Shown piece by piece: positions 36,077 through 45,832 of a stretch of DNA of 64,000 nt. Numbering within the stretch: position 1 is the stretch's first letter; the number at the start of each line of letters is the position of its first letter. Under the pieces are notes generated by a model that saw nothing but the letters and a program-made list of their open reading frames with translations, had not been told where the DNA came from and did no database searches. This DNA comes from an uncultured Gelidibacter sp. (GTDB lineage Bacteria > Bacteroidota > Bacteroidia > Flavobacteriales > Flavobacteriaceae), in NCBI RefSeq assembly GCF_947500795.1, contig NZ_CANMTE010000001.1, positions 372,001-436,000 of the forward strand, in the 5' to 3' direction. Position numbers and translations under genes: made by a program.

Positions 36077-36580
36077 ATGAAAAATCTATTACTACTCATT
36101 TTAGGAATCCTTATTGGCGCATTTATTACGTATTTCTATTTTTCTAAAACCGATGCGGATTTTGCTATAAACGCACCCAAAGGACTCATTTCTCCTGAGC
36201 AAATCAAAACCTTGGATAACGCCTATAACCCGCGTTACAAATTAATCAGTGATTCCATCGTGACCAGGGAAGGCGGCGATAACCGTTCATCATGGTACGG
36301 ATTAGATCAAGTTCGGGACTATCTCAATTATGCAGAAGACGAAGCTAAACAACGTGGTTACACCATGGATGGCGTTCGTATTTATTTGGGGGCACATCCT
36401 GATCAGGATGGTAAAGCAGGCTATACCACGATGTTTTTTGTGCCGACAGGAAAACTTGTCAAAACTGAAGCCTCCATGCTTAATTTTTCTTTGCAAAATG
36501 GAAGCAGTGACATCCCTGATGGTGAGGGCTTAGACATGGGCGGTCATGGGTATCCTCCAAGTGCTAATTATCCTCAATAG
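36077..36580 (+). CDS. Membrane-anchored protein of unknown function
   Basis: A 167-residue protein with one N-terminal hydrophobic segment (LLLLILGILIGAFITYFYF, about 4-22) and a soluble remainder, probably facing the periplasm. A repeated-looking region with ISPEQIKTLDNAYNPRY and VRDYLNYAEDEA appears helical. I do not recognise the family. It is the first of three tightly spaced genes with an integral membrane protein and a histidine kinase, so probably belongs to that signalling unit. Confidence 0.75.
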   Translation: MKNLLLLILGILIGAFITYFYFSKTDADFAINAPKGLISPEQIKTLDNAYNPRYKLISDSIVTREGGDNRSSWYGLDQVRDYLNYAEDEAKQRGYTMDGVRIYLGAHPDQDGKAGYTTMFFVPTGKLVKTEASMLNFSLQNGSSDIPDGEGLDMGGHGYPPSANYPQ

Positions 36581-36590
36581 GCTAAAGGAA

Positions 36591-37295
36591 ATGGACGAAT
36601 TTTTGAGGCAAAATTATTTCATAATCACGCGTTCAGTTGAGTTTCTAGCGGCTGCTACTGGATTAATTTGTTTCTATAAGTATAGAAAAACGGCAGTTAA
36701 ATATTTTATCCTGTTTTTAGTCTATGCCGCTCTAGGGGATTATTTGGGTGGTTATCCAACATTTTTTGCACGTTTTAATGCCTTACACCTTATTGAAAAT
36801 ACGGTGTTTGAAAAAAATTATTTCTATTATGCTGTGTTTTGGGGAATTGGAACAGCAGTGTTTTTTCCGTTTTTTTATAGGAAAATCCTTTCAGATTCGG
36901 TTAGAAAGCGATTTTTATTCTTTGCAACGCTCTTGTTTTTTGTCGGATCTGTAATTTACTTGGCGCTGAATGCTCAGTTGCTCAACCACAAGTTCTATAT
37001 CCCGATATTTGTATGGGGTTCATTCCTCATTTTACTTTGTGTTTGTTTTTATTTTATAGAAGTTTTGGAGAGTGATAAAGTGTTGACCTTCTACAAGTCG
37101 ATTTACTTCTGGATAAGTTCAGTCATCTTGATATGGTTCTTAATTACAACACCATTATTGTTTTATGAGACTTATTTTTCCACTGCCGATTGGAATTTTG
37201 TTTTTTTAAAATGGCAACTTTATTTAGCTGCCAATATGTTTATGTATGTATCCTTTACAATTGCTTTATTATGGTGCAAACCGGAGAACAACTGA
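36591..37295 (+). CDS. Integral membrane protein, sensory-type, unknown
   Basis: A 234-residue protein with seven likely membrane helices and short loops, no recognisable motif. The chosen ATG (MDEFLRQNYF) lies 10 bases after the preceding stop; a longer frame starting 36546 would overlap the previous gene and adds no helix. Its 3' end overlaps the histidine kinase by 25 bases, indicating translational coupling and a probable joint role as membrane sensor partner. Confidence 0.78.
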   Translation: MDEFLRQNYFIITRSVEFLAAATGLICFYKYRKTAVKYFILFLVYAALGDYLGGYPTFFARFNALHLIENTVFEKNYFYYAVFWGIGTAVFFPFFYRKILSDSVRKRFLFFATLLFFVGSVIYLALNAQLLNHKFYIPIFVWGSFLILLCVCFYFIEVLESDKVLTFYKSIYFWISSVILIWFLITTPLLFYETYFSTADWNFVFLKWQLYLAANMFMYVSFTIALLWCKPENN

Positions 37296-38101
37296 TTAGT
37301 ACTGATGCCCAAAGGTATCTGTTGCTTTATATGATTGCTGTTTTAGTAATTGTGACAACGCTTATTATTGTGTTTTTTATCGTTTTTCAGAAGCGAAAGA
37401 ACAAGCTGTTAATAGATAAAATAAAGCAGCAAAAGCAATTTGAAGAAACGGTTTCTAAAACCAAAGAGGAAATTCAGGAGCAAACACTTAAATATATTGG
37501 CCAAGAACTTCACGATAATATCGGTCAATTACTTTCTTTGGCCAGTATGCAAATGGGAATGTTAGGCGTTAAAATTGGAGCGGATATTAAAGAGCCATAT
37601 GTTGAGACCCAAAGTATAATCAAAGAGAGTTTGGGTGAAGTGAGAGCGCTTTCTAAGTCCTTAAATACCGAAGTCATTCAAAATAGAGGATTTGTTGAAT
37701 CCATTAAATTTGAAATTGCACGTCTCAATAAGTTGAAATTAATGACAGCGGATTTTGTTATTACAGGTGACGTTATCCCTTTTAAAAACACTAAAGATAG
37801 TACCATCTTGTTTCGTATTTTGCAGGAATTTATTTCCAATTCTGTAAGACATTCTAGGGCATCAAAGCTTACGATAGCATTAGATTTTTCGCCAAATGAA
37901 TTGCTAATTGAAGCGTCGGATGATGGTGTAGGGTTTGCGATAGATGAGGTTAAGGACAGTTCAGGATTGTTAAATATGAAAAATAGGGCAGAGCTGGTAG
38001 AATCCGTTTTCAAGTTGACTTCTCAACCAAATCAGGGTACAAAGCTTAGTATAGCGTATCCAATTTCGAAACGTGTTTTAAAGGACAGTGAATTTTTATA
38101 A
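37271..38101 (+). CDS. Sensor histidine kinase (NarX/DegS-like, HisKA_3)
   Basis: A 276-residue kinase starting MVQTGEQLIS. One membrane segment (about 16-40), a short coiled-coil linker, then the dimerisation/phosphoacceptor helix with GQELHDNIGQLLS (phospho-His near residue 80) and an HATPase_c domain: N box LQEFISNSVRHS, G1 EASDDGVGF, G2 region GLLNMKNRAE. It belongs to the two-helix HisKA_3 class that usually pairs with LuxR-type response regulators. No response regulator is encoded nearby, so it is an orphan in this window. It overlaps the upstream membrane gene by 25 bases. Confidence 0.87.
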   Translation: MVQTGEQLISTDAQRYLLLYMIAVLVIVTTLIIVFFIVFQKRKNKLLIDKIKQQKQFEETVSKTKEEIQEQTLKYIGQELHDNIGQLLSLASMQMGMLGVKIGADIKEPYVETQSIIKESLGEVRALSKSLNTEVIQNRGFVESIKFEIARLNKLKLMTADFVITGDVIPFKNTKDSTILFRILQEFISNSVRHSRASKLTIALDFSPNELLIEASDDGVGFAIDEVKDSSGLLNMKNRAELVESVFKLTSQPNQGTKLSIAYPISKRVLKDSEFL

Positions 38102-38200
38102 TAGTAAGCCCAATATTCTGTTTTAAGCCATAAACCATTTGCAAAAAAAATGAGTAAATATTGATCCTTTCTAAATTTTGTAATTAGACCTTTCAACAAG

Positions 38201-38235
38201 TCTCTTCTCTCTTTTCTCTTCTCTCTTTTCTCTCT
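38201..38235. repeat. Heptanucleotide array TCTCTTN, 5 units
   Basis: Five consecutive 7-base units, TCTCTTC, TCTCTTT, TCTCTTC, TCTCTTT, TCTCTCT, with partial continuation to 38240. Same period as the CAGTNNN and AATCANC arrays. It lies between the kinase stop and the stop codon of the leftward pseudouridine synthase gene. Confidence 0.75.
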
Positions 38236-38258
38236 TCTTAGAATGTTAAAAACTGTTC

Positions 38259-38954
38259 CTACAAACAAGCATCCCAAAGTGGGGCACTAGGCAAAGGTGC
38301 TTCAACATGAATATTCTCATTAGAAACAGGATGGACAAACGATAAGGAGCGGGCATGTAAACTAATGCTTGCATCCGGATTGCTTCTATCAAAACCATAT
38401 TTTAAATCGCCTTTAATAGGGCATCCAATACTCGATAGTTGCGAACGAATTTGATGATGTCTACCTGTTTCCAAAGCGACTTCAATCAAGTAATAATTGT
38501 CTAAATTCTTAAGGACTTTATAATGTAGAATGGCTTTTTTGCCGTCAGCTATTTCTTTGGTGTAGGCAGTCGATTTGTTAATCTTCGGATTCTTTTTAAG
38601 CCAATGAATTAGGGTGTCTTCTGTTTTAGGAGGCATCTGCTTAACGAGTGCCCAATAGGTTTTTTTAGCGTCCTTTTCAGCGAATAATTTATTGAGACGT
38701 GGTAAGGCTTTACTCGTTTTTGAGAATACGATTACCCCTGTAGTTGGTCGGTCTAACCGATGCGCTACACCCAGGTACACGTTTCCAGGTTTATTGTATT
38801 TTTCCTTGATGTACGATTTAACAACTTCACTTAAGGGTTCGTCCCCGGTTTTATCACCTTGAACAATATCACCAGCACGTTTATTGATGATGATAATATG
38901 GTTGTCTTCGTATAAGACCTGTAAGTTGTCTTTATTTGAGAGTACTTTAGCCAC
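38259..38954 (-). CDS. RluA-family RNA pseudouridine synthase
   Basis: A 231-residue enzyme that isomerises uridine in rRNA or tRNA. The catalytic aspartate lies in VAHRLDRPTTGV (HRLD near residues 65-68), with GRHHQIRSQLSSIGCPIKGDLKYG as the later conserved segment. There is no N-terminal S4 domain, as in the short RluA branch. Its start is followed on the same strand, upstream, by an ACTGNNN heptad array and panB. Target site unknown. Confidence 0.9.
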   Translation of the reverse strand: MAKVLSNKDNLQVLYEDNHIIIINKRAGDIVQGDKTGDEPLSEVVKSYIKEKYNKPGNVYLGVAHRLDRPTTGVIVFSKTSKALPRLNKLFAEKDAKKTYWALVKQMPPKTEDTLIHWLKKNPKINKSTAYTKEIADGKKAILHYKVLKNLDNYYLIEVALETGRHHQIRSQLSSIGCPIKGDLKYGFDRSNPDASISLHARSLSFVHPVSNENIHVEAPLPSAPLWDACL

Positions 38955-39038
38955 GGATTTTTTTAGATAAGTTTTTGGATAAGAATTGCACTACGTTTAC
39001 AAAAGACACCGAATTACAGTCATTTTAATTAACCCCAG

Positions 39039-39116
39039 ACTGCCAACTGTCTTACTGCTAACTGCCAACTGAATACTGCTTACTGAATACTGCCTACTGA
39101 ATACTGCCAACTGAAC
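39039..39116. repeat. Heptanucleotide array ACTGNNN, 11 units
   Basis: Eleven units starting ACTG; ten are 7 bases long and the second (39046-39053) is 8. Tails alternate AAT with CCA, CTT, CCT. The unit is the same class as CAGTNNN at 8735 read on the other strand (CAGT is the reverse complement of ACTG). It ends 1 base before the panB stop codon. Confidence 0.9.
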
Positions 39117-39117
39117 C

Positions 39118-39936
39118 CTAATACTGTTCTTCCTCATTCGGAAAATCCAAATCCTTCACATCTTTCACATATTGTGAGATTGAATTGGTCATGTCTTCAT
39201 ACAAATTCATGTATCGGCGTAAGAATCGCGGATGGAACTCATGCGTCATTCCCAACATATCATGTAGGACAAGCACTTGTCCGTCAACGCCATTACCAGC
39301 GCCAATTCCAATAACCGGAATAGAGATGCTTTCTGCCACTTCTTGAGCTAATTTTGCCGGGATTTTTTCTAAAACAATGGCGAAACAGCCTATGCGTTCC
39401 AACATCAGTGCGTCTTCTTTTAGTTTTTCTGCTTCTTGCTCTTCCTTGGCTCTAACAGTGTAGGTTCCAAATTTATAGATAGATTGTGGAGTGAGTCCTA
39501 AATGGCCCATCACAGGAATTCCCGCATTTAAAATACGTTTGATAGATTCCTTTACTTCTTTTCCACCTTCTAATTTTACAGCATGTCCGCCACTTTCCTT
39601 CATGATTCTGATGGCAGATCGTAAGGCTTCTTTTGGATCACTTTGGTAACTTCCAAAAGGCAAATCGACCACCACTAATGAGCGCTCAATAGCACGAACG
39701 ACACCTGCAGCATGATAAATCATTTGATCTAAAGTTATTGGCAGCGTCGTTTCATGACCGGCCATTACATTACTTGCAGAATCACCTACCAAAATTACAT
39801 CTACACCAGCGCCATCTACAATTTTAGCCATTGTATAATCGTAGGCGGTAAGCATGGATATTTTTTCACCATTGGCTTTCATATCCACCAATGTTTTTAC
39901 GGTAATTCTTTTGTAATCTTTTTTAGCTACTGACAT
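39118..39936 (-). CDS. panB: 3-methyl-2-oxobutanoate hydroxymethyltransferase PanB
   Basis: A 272-residue TIM-barrel enzyme that adds a hydroxymethyl group from methylene-tetrahydrofolate to alpha-ketoisovalerate, forming ketopantoate for pantothenate and coenzyme A. Conserved segments visible are [19 protein letters not shown] (about 24-42), [25 protein letters not shown] and [18 protein letters not shown]. Length is normal (about 265). It is monocistronic, with a heptad array at its 3' end. Confidence 0.96.
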   Translation of the reverse strand: MSVAKKDYKRITVKTLVDMKANGEKISMLTAYDYTMAKIVDGAGVDVILVGDSASNVMAGHETTLPITLDQMIYHAAGVVRAIERSLVVVDLPFGSYQSDPKEALRSAIRIMKESGGHAVKLEGGKEVKESIKRILNAGIPVMGHLGLTPQSIYKFGTYTVRAKEEQEAEKLKEDALMLERIGCFAIVLEKIPAKLAQEVAESISIPVIGIGAGNGVDGQVLVLHDMLGMTHEFHPRFLRRYMNLYEDMTNSISQYVKDVKDLDFPNEEEQY

Positions 39937-40076
39937 GTGTAATAATTTAGTGGTGTAAAAATAAGTGTTTTTAAATAAATGATGGTTTTTGAATTTAAAA
40001 GCACTTAGTTCAATGACAAAATTCCAAAATCATCTAGATTTTAGAATTCCGTATGTATTAATTATAAATTTTTATT

Positions 40077-41501
40077 TTAACAATCTGACAAATGTACGCC
40101 AACGGCTAAACCACCTTCAGAGGTTTCTTTATACTTCGTATTCATGTCCTTGGCGGTTTCCCACATGGTTTGAACCACTTTATCCAAAGGAACTTTTACG
40201 TTTTTAGGATCTGTATTTAGCGCCAATTCTGCAGCATTAATAGCTTTAAGCGCACCCATGGCGTTACGTTCTATACACGGAATTTGAACCAGTCCCGCAA
40301 TAGGGTCGCAAGTCAGTCCGAGATGGTGTTCCATGGCAATTTCAGCGGCAATCAATACTTGTTCAGGGGAACCTCCCATCAATTCACATAACGCAGCTGC
40401 TGCCATTGACGATGACACGCCAATTTCTGCCTGACAGCCACCCATTGCGGCAGAGATGGTCGCATTTTTCTTGAAAATACTGCCAATTTCTCCTGCAACC
40501 AATAAGAATTTCTTGATTTCCTCAAAGCCAGCGTCATGATTTTCAATCACTAAATAATACATCAAAACTGACGGAATAACGCCAGCACTGCCATTGGTAG
40601 GTGCAGTAACTACGCGCCCTAAAGCCGCATTTACTTCATTGACACTCAGCGCAAAACAGCTTACCCATTTTAGGATCTGTCTGAATTTGACTTCTGTTTT
40701 TCGGATGGTTTCTAACCATTCCTTTGGATTGTTATAAGGAAGGTCACCTTTTAAATTCTCGTACATGTCATACGCACGACGTCTGACATTTAATCCGCCA
40801 GGTAAATTACCTTCGGTATGACAGCCCGTGTACATACATTCTAACATGGTGTCCCAAATACGGTGCAATTCAAAATCGATGGTTTCCATATCCCTGATCG
40901 ATTTCTCATTTTCCAATACCACACTAGAAATTGGCAAGTCTAACTCCTTACAATACGCGAGAAGTTCAGTACCTAATCGGATAGGGTAAGGGAAAGTGTT
41001 TTCGAAAATTTTACAATTCTTCTTCGACACTTTTCGCTCTTCTTTAACTACGAATCCGCCGCCAATGGAGTAGAAGGTAGAACTGGATCTTCTGCCATCA
41101 ATCATTGCGGTGAATTTCATGCCGTTGGCGTGAAACGGTAAGAATTTTCTATTGAAAACAATATCAGCTTTTGGATCAAAAGTGATTGGTATTTCATTGT
41201 TAAACAGTAAGGTGTTGGTGCTTTTAACCGTCGCAATAATAGATTCAAGAGAATCTATTGGAATTCTTTCAGGATCTGCGCCATAAAGCCCTAAAATTAC
41301 CGCATAATCTGTAGCATGGCCTTTACCGGTAAGTGATAGAGAACCATAAAGATCTACGGTAATGCTTGTAACCTTATCAAATTTATTGCTATCCTTTAAC
41401 TCTTTAATCCAGCGTTCAGCAGCACGCCAAGGTCCTAAAGTGTGGGAACTTGATGGGCCAACGCCAATCTTTAACATATCAAATATAGAAATACACTCCA
41501 T
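40077..41501 (-). CDS. sdaA: L-serine ammonia-lyase (SdaA)
   Basis: A 474-residue iron-sulfur L-serine deaminase producing pyruvate and ammonia in the cytosol. The N-terminal beta domain contains [12 protein letters not shown] (about residues 12-23), and the catalytic alpha domain has [23 protein letters not shown] and the C-terminal GCQAEIG/CDPIAG cysteine segments that hold the 4Fe-4S cluster. The preferred start [10 protein letters not shown] follows a -7 box; an upstream in-frame ATG (41561) would lie before transcription starts. Single-chain type, length typical. Confidence 0.93.
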   Translation of the reverse strand: MECISIFDMLKIGVGPSSSHTLGPWRAAERWIKELKDSNKFDKVTSITVDLYGSLSLTGKGHATDYAVILGLYGADPERIPIDSLESIIATVKSTNTLLFNNEIPITFDPKADIVFNRKFLPFHANGMKFTAMIDGRRSSSTFYSIGGGFVVKEERKVSKKNCKIFENTFPYPIRLGTELLAYCKELDLPISSVVLENEKSIRDMETIDFELHRIWDTMLECMYTGCHTEGNLPGGLNVRRRAYDMYENLKGDLPYNNPKEWLETIRKTEVKFRQILKWVSCFALSVNEVNAALGRVVTAPTNGSAGVIPSVLMYYLVIENHDAGFEEIKKFLLVAGEIGSIFKKNATISAAMGGCQAEIGVSSSMAAAALCELMGGSPEQVLIAAEIAMEHHLGLTCDPIAGLVQIPCIERNAMGALKAINAAELALNTDPKNVKVPLDKVVQTMWETAKDMNTKYKETSEGGLAVGVHLSDC

Positions 41502-41523
41502 TAACGCAAACGATTTAGAGCTA

Positions 41524-41531
41524 CAAATATA
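41524..41531 (-). promoter_or_regulatory. -7 promoter box for sdaA
   Basis: The minus strand reads TATATTTG, an exact TAnnTTTG match 22 bases before the chosen ATG. It supports the shorter start. A clear -33 TTG is not seen at 17-23 bases. Confidence 0.5.
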
Positions 41532-41737
41532 GCCTCTTTTTATTTCAAAATGGAATTGCAATCACCTAGAAATAAATTATCGGAATATCTGCCTGAGACC
41601 CTATTAATTACGATTGTTTATACTTCAAAAAACGAATAAACATCTTTCCATAACTAAATAAAGAAAGGACGTTCATATCACAAGTAATCGTGACAACAAC
41701 ATCCTTTTTTAAATTTAAATGAAACGTAGAAAATCTA

Positions 41738-42259
41738 CTATTTTATATCAAAATGTGTAATATTAGTGGCTTGCATCACTTCGTTAAGATTAGAAATGTC
41801 TACACCATCTACATTATCTGCAGGAACGACAACCACTCTAAAAGTTTGGTTTTGTGTCCATTCAGCATCTAAGGTGTTGAATTTTTTAGTGCCATCTAAA
41901 AAGAAACGCACATCGGTTCGGGTAAAATCGTAGTTGTATACTAAAGTGCCATCATCAAAATAGACACTTTGTGGTAACATACGCCAAATGTCTGTGCCGT
42001 TATTAGTTTCCCATAAAATATAAACTAAGGTCACGTCAGAAGGTAAAACTTCAAAGCCATAATTTTCTGTGTACGAATAATTATTGTCAGCTGTGAAATT
42101 GACATCAATTTCAAATGCCGAGGAGACAATAATTCCGCCGTCAGCACCATCTACACCATCAATGCCGTCAAAACCAGGAGGTCCCATTGGTCCTTGGTCG
42201 CCTGTACAGGCCGTCAGTGTTATAGCTAATACAAATAATAAGGTTGCGATCTTTTTCAT
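41738..42259 (-). CDS. Lipoprotein with short collagen-like segment
   Basis: A 173-residue envelope lipoprotein: signal segment MKKIATLLFVLAITLTAC with the lipobox Cys at 18, then seven to eight Gly-X-Y triplets (GDQGPMGPPGFDG and onward, about residues 20-42), then a beta-rich C-terminal domain of about 125 residues with several conserved aromatic residues. Similar collagen-stalk lipoproteins are common in flavobacteria; the stalk may project the domain from the membrane. Function unknown. It diverges from dnaK. Confidence 0.82.
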   Translation of the reverse strand: MKKIATLLFVLAITLTACTGDQGPMGPPGFDGIDGVDGADGGIIVSSAFEIDVNFTADNNYSYTENYGFEVLPSDVTLVYILWETNNGTDIWRMLPQSVYFDDGTLVYNYDFTRTDVRFFLDGTKKFNTLDAEWTQNQTFRVVVVPADNVDGVDISNLNEVMQATNITHFDIK

Positions 42260-42341
42260 ATGAATTCGTTTTTAAGTGATTTGTAAATTTACGAATCCTT
42301 ATCTATATATGGTATAACTATGTCAAAACAAAGCATAAAAA

Positions 42342-42383
42342 TGACACCTTGTCAGATTTTCTGTCATGGCACAATGATTGACA
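42342..42383. promoter_or_regulatory. Inverted repeat cluster upstream of dnaK
   Basis: TGACA (42342-42346), CCT, TGTCA (42350-42354) form a perfect inverted repeat, and TGTCA (42362-42366) and TGACA (42379-42383) form a second, wider pair. All lie 50-91 bases before the dnaK ATG in the gap with a divergent lipoprotein. They are good candidates for a heat-shock or other repressor/activator site, but I cannot name the protein. No exact TAnnTTTG is present. Confidence 0.4.
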
Positions 42384-42432
42384 TATAGAAAGAGAAATTA
42401 AAAAATTAATAATTCAACACAAAACATATATT

Positions 42433-44343
42433 ATGAGTAAAATAATTGGAATCGATTTAGGTACAACCAACTCTTGCGTTTCGGTAATGGAAGGTAACGA
42501 GCCAGTTGTAATTCCTAATGCAGAAGGTAAAAGAACTACACCATCTGTCATTGCTTTCGTAGAAGGTGGTGAAATTAAAGTTGGTGATCCAGCAAAACGT
42601 CAAGCGGTAACAAACCCTACAAAAACGGTTTCTTCCATTAAACGTTTCATGGGTAACAAGTATTCTGAGTCTAAAAACGAAGCAGAACGTGTACCATATA
42701 AAGTGGTAAAAGGTGATAATGATACGCCAAGAGTAGATATTGACGGTCGTTTATATACACCACAAGAATTATCAGCAATGATTCTTCAAAAAATGAAGAA
42801 AACTGCAGAAGATTATTTAGGTCAAACAGTATCTGAGGCTGTAATTACAGTACCAGCTTACTTTAATGACTCTCAACGTCAAGCTACAAAAGAAGCTGGT
42901 GAGATTGCAGGTTTAAAGGTACGTCGTATCATTAACGAACCAACTGCTGCTGCTTTAGCTTACGGATTGGACAAAAAAGGAACAGACCAAAAAATTGTTG
43001 TTTTTGACTTTGGAGGTGGAACGCATGACGTTTCTATCCTTGAGTTAGGTGATGGTGTTTTTGAAGTATTGTCTACAGAAGGAGATACACACTTAGGTGG
43101 TGATGATGTTGATGAAAAAATCATCGATTGGTTAGCTGACGAATTCAATAAAGAAGAAGGTATCGATTTACGTAAAGATCCTATGGCGCTTCAACGTTTA
43201 AAAGAAGCATCAGAGAAAGCGAAAATTGAATTGTCATCTTCAGGACAAACTGAAATCAACTTGCCATATGTAACAGCTACAGCTAGCGGACCAAAGCACT
43301 TGGTAAGAACGTTAACTAAAGCGAAATTTGAGCAATTGATTGACGATTTAGTAAAACGTACTATCGAGCCTTGTAAGAATGCAATGAAAGCTGCAGGTCT
43401 TTCAATATCTGATATTGACGAAGTTATCTTGGTAGGTGGATCAACACGTATCCCAGCTGTACAAGAAGCTGTTGAAAAATTCTTCGGTAAAAAACCTAGT
43501 AAAGGTGTAAACGCTGATGAAGTTGTTGCCGTAGGTGCTGCAATTCAAGGTGGTGTATTAACTGGAGATGTTAAAGATGTATTGCTTCTTGATGTGACGC
43601 CGTTGTCTTTAGGTATTGAAACAATGGGTAACGTGATGACGAAGTTGATTGAAGCTAACACTACAATTCCAACTAAGAAATCGCAAATATTCTCAACAGC
43701 TGCAGACAATCAACCTTCAGTGGAAATCCACGTATTACAAGGTGAGCGTGCTATGGCAGCCGATAACAAAACAATTGGACGTTTCCATTTAGATGGTATT
43801 CCACCAGCAAAACGTGGAACTCCTCAAATTGAAGTAACGTTTGATATTGATGCCAATGGTATCATTCACGTAACGGCTGGAGATAAAGCTACAGGAAAAA
43901 CACAAGACATCCGTATTGAGGCGTCTTCTGGATTGACTGAAGAAGAAATTAAGAGAATGAAAGCTGATGCTGAAGCAAATGCTGAAGCTGATAAGCAAGC
44001 GAAAGAAAAAGCAGAGAAATTAAATGCTGCTGATGCAATGATTTTCCAAACAGAAAGTCAATTGAAAGAGTTTGGTGATAAATTATCTGATGATAAGAAA
44101 AAACCAATTGAAGAAGCGCTTGAAGAATTGAAAACAGCTTTCGAATCTAAAGATATCGCAGTAATCGACCCAGCTCTTGAGAAAATCAACGAAGCTTGGA
44201 AAGTTGCTAGTGAAGAAATGTACAAAGCACAAGCAGAGGCTCAAGGTGGACAACAAGGACCTGATGCTGGAAACGGAGCTCAAGGTGGTCAGTCTAATGA
44301 AGGTAGCGACGTTGAGGACGTAGACTTTGAAGAAGTAAAATAA
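42433..44343 (+). CDS. dnaK: Molecular chaperone DnaK (Hsp70)
   Basis: A 636-residue Hsp70. The ATPase domain starts [14 protein letters not shown] (residues 4-17), with [21 protein letters not shown] split by the phosphate loops and [14 protein letters not shown] as phosphate-2. A linker [14 protein letters not shown] leads to the substrate-binding domain (about 390-510) and a helical lid with the acidic C-terminal tail ending [11 protein letters not shown]. It folds nascent and stressed proteins with DnaJ and GrpE, neither of which is next to it. Codon use is highly biased, as expected for an abundant protein. Confidence 0.98.
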   Translation: MSKIIGIDLGTTNSCVSVMEGNEPVVIPNAEGKRTTPSVIAFVEGGEIKVGDPAKRQAVTNPTKTVSSIKRFMGNKYSESKNEAERVPYKVVKGDNDTPRVDIDGRLYTPQELSAMILQKMKKTAEDYLGQTVSEAVITVPAYFNDSQRQATKEAGEIAGLKVRRIINEPTAAALAYGLDKKGTDQKIVVFDFGGGTHDVSILELGDGVFEVLSTEGDTHLGGDDVDEKIIDWLADEFNKEEGIDLRKDPMALQRLKEASEKAKIELSSSGQTEINLPYVTATASGPKHLVRTLTKAKFEQLIDDLVKRTIEPCKNAMKAAGLSISDIDEVILVGGSTRIPAVQEAVEKFFGKKPSKGVNADEVVAVGAAIQGGVLTGDVKDVLLLDVTPLSLGIETMGNVMTKLIEANTTIPTKKSQIFSTAADNQPSVEIHVLQGERAMAADNKTIGRFHLDGIPPAKRGTPQIEVTFDIDANGIIHVTAGDKATGKTQDIRIEASSGLTEEEIKRMKADAEANAEADKQAKEKAEKLNAADAMIFQTESQLKEFGDKLSDDKKKPIEEALEELKTAFESKDIAVIDPALEKINEAWKVASEEMYKAQAEAQGGQQGPDAGNGAQGGQSNEGSDVEDVDFEEVK

Positions 44344-44412
44344 GCTGAAACCTTATTTTGATAATCATAATAAAGTGAATAGCTAATTCCGAGCTAGACT
44401 TGGAATACTAAT

Positions 44413-44446
44413 AAAAACGCAACCTTAAATTAAGGTTGCGTTTTTT
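44413..44446 (+). terminator. Terminator after dnaK
   Basis: Arms CGCAACCTTAA (44418-44428) and TTAAGGTTGCG (44430-44440), a perfect 11-bp stem flanked by A and T tracts, so it can work in both directions and would also stop the leftward paralogue gene. Confidence 0.85.
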
Positions 44447-44471
44447 ATTTGGTTGATTTTTAGAGAGACTG

Positions 44472-45020
44472 TTATTGCTTAGCACTTAAAACCTCGCCAT
44501 CACCATCTACTTTAATGTTCATCTTTTCACTGCCTTTTGAAATTTGCAGATGATAGGTTCTTTCAAGATCTCTATTGCTCGCAAACTTCACACGAAATAC
44601 CGTTGAGTTCAGTTTCCAATTAGGATACTTGTCTAAAAGCGATAATCTCACTTTTTCAGTCAGTTGCACATTCTCAAATCTTTCTATAGATTTTAACAAC
44701 TCTCCATCATTATTATATACCGCTCTAATTTTACCTGCATGATTTTTAAATATAATTAAATAGGATTCATATTTACCATACAAGTCAGAGCTGGTAATGT
44801 CGTACTTAGCAGCTGCCGTTTCAAGTCCCTTTACTGCTGTGGATGCAGTTGGATCGTAAACAGCATCATAATAGGTTACATTTTTAATAGGTGATAAAAT
44901 AATTTCATCTAAATCTACATAAGCTATCGTAGTTTCAGGATCCTGTGCATTAACCAAGTTACTTAGGCCTATAATTGCTAGCCCAACAAGCATTAGTTTT
45001 ACTTTTTTTATAGTTTTCAT
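44472..45020 (-). CDS. Secreted small paralogue, type A copy 1
   Basis: A 182-residue protein with a signal peptide (about 1-25, ending NLVNAQ) and a mature domain of about 155 residues. It shares with the other A and B copies an N-terminal LDEIILSPIKN block, a middle block GELLKSIERFENVQL and a C-terminal LLDKYPNWKLNSTVFRVKF block; the last resembles a PepSY-like/BLIP-type beta fold (low confidence). About 39 bases downstream of B1, so B1-A1 form an operon. Function unknown, secreted or periplasmic. Confidence 0.8.
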   Translation of the reverse strand: MKTIKKVKLMLVGLAIIGLSNLVNAQDPETTIAYVDLDEIILSPIKNVTYYDAVYDPTASTAVKGLETAAAKYDITSSDLYGKYESYLIIFKNHAGKIRAVYNNDGELLKSIERFENVQLTEKVRLSLLDKYPNWKLNSTVFRVKFASNRDLERTYHLQISKGSEKMNIKVDGDGEVLSAKQ

Positions 45021-45059
45021 GATTTCTAGGTGTTTAAGTTACAGATTGAATAGTTGGAT

Positions 45060-45590
45060 TTATTTAGGATTTAAAAGAACTCCATTATTATCAATCTTTA
45101 GATTCATTCTTTTGTTGTCTTTAATCAGTTGTACCTCGTATACCCGTTTGATATCTTTGTTCAACCAATAATTTACCCGATATTTTGTAGTATTAAGTCG
45201 CCAGTCCGGATAGGTGTTCTTGAGTGTCGCGACTACAATTTGTGGCAAAATGATACCTTCAAACTTTTCATTTGAATAAGTGATTTCACCATCACGATTA
45301 AATAGCGCCCAAACTTTGCCATGTTCAGATTCAAATAACACTTCATAATTAGAATTCTCTTTAGAAAATACCGTTGCCGTTGTAATATCATATTTGGCAA
45401 CTAGCTTTTCTAATTTTATAGCTCGTTTAGGAGCATTTGGATCATTAACTAAGTCGAAGTATTTTGCATTCTTATAAGGTGAAACAACAACCTCGTCCAG
45501 TTTCTCTTCACTTACCATTGTGGTAACAATTTGAGAGTTCATCATCAGGCTGGTCAGACCTAAAAAGAGACCAATCAGTAAAGTTTTCAT
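45060..45590 (-). CDS. Secreted small paralogue, type B copy 1
   Basis: A 176-residue protein with a signal peptide (about 1-20) and the array domain: DEVVVSPYKNAKYFDLV, then YDITTATVF, and a C-terminal TYPDWRLNTTKYRVNYWLNKDIKRVYEVQ block split across about residues 120-150. B types share KMNLKID...LNPK ends. Transcription likely begins about 240 bases upstream at a TACCTTTA box with a palindrome in front. It is the first gene of the B1-A1 operon. Function unknown. Confidence 0.8.
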   Translation of the reverse strand: MKTLLIGLFLGLTSLMMNSQIVTTMVSEEKLDEVVVSPYKNAKYFDLVNDPNAPKRAIKLEKLVAKYDITTATVFSKENSNYEVLFESEHGKVWALFNRDGEITYSNEKFEGIILPQIVVATLKNTYPDWRLNTTKYRVNYWLNKDIKRVYEVQLIKDNKRMNLKIDNNGVLLNPK

Positions 45591-45832
45591 AATATTTATA
45601 TTTAGGAGCAGGTACGATCAACCTTGAGAATTATAAAATAGTTAGATGCGATTAAAACGCTCAGTCTTAAAAAGGTCTACACTAAAATTGGGACATTAGC
45701 TTGCAGTAGCACCTTCACGTAAATCGTGTTGCTATTGACAAAATGCTAGTACTTGAATATCTTAAAATGATTTTTTTTGATACCTAAAAGGTAATGTTGA
45801 TGACTTGGGAGCCGAGGGGAAGTGTAATGATA

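Noticed and set aside
38032-38277. 81-codon minus-strand frame over the kinase end and heptad array
   Set aside because: It overlaps the end of the kinase gene on the other strand and reads the TCTCTTN array as lysine/arginine/glutamate repeats.
42367-42382. Possible sigma-54 promoter (TGGCAC...TTGAC) before dnaK
   Set aside because: The -12 element would need GC but reads GA, and no enhancer-binding regulator is nearby.
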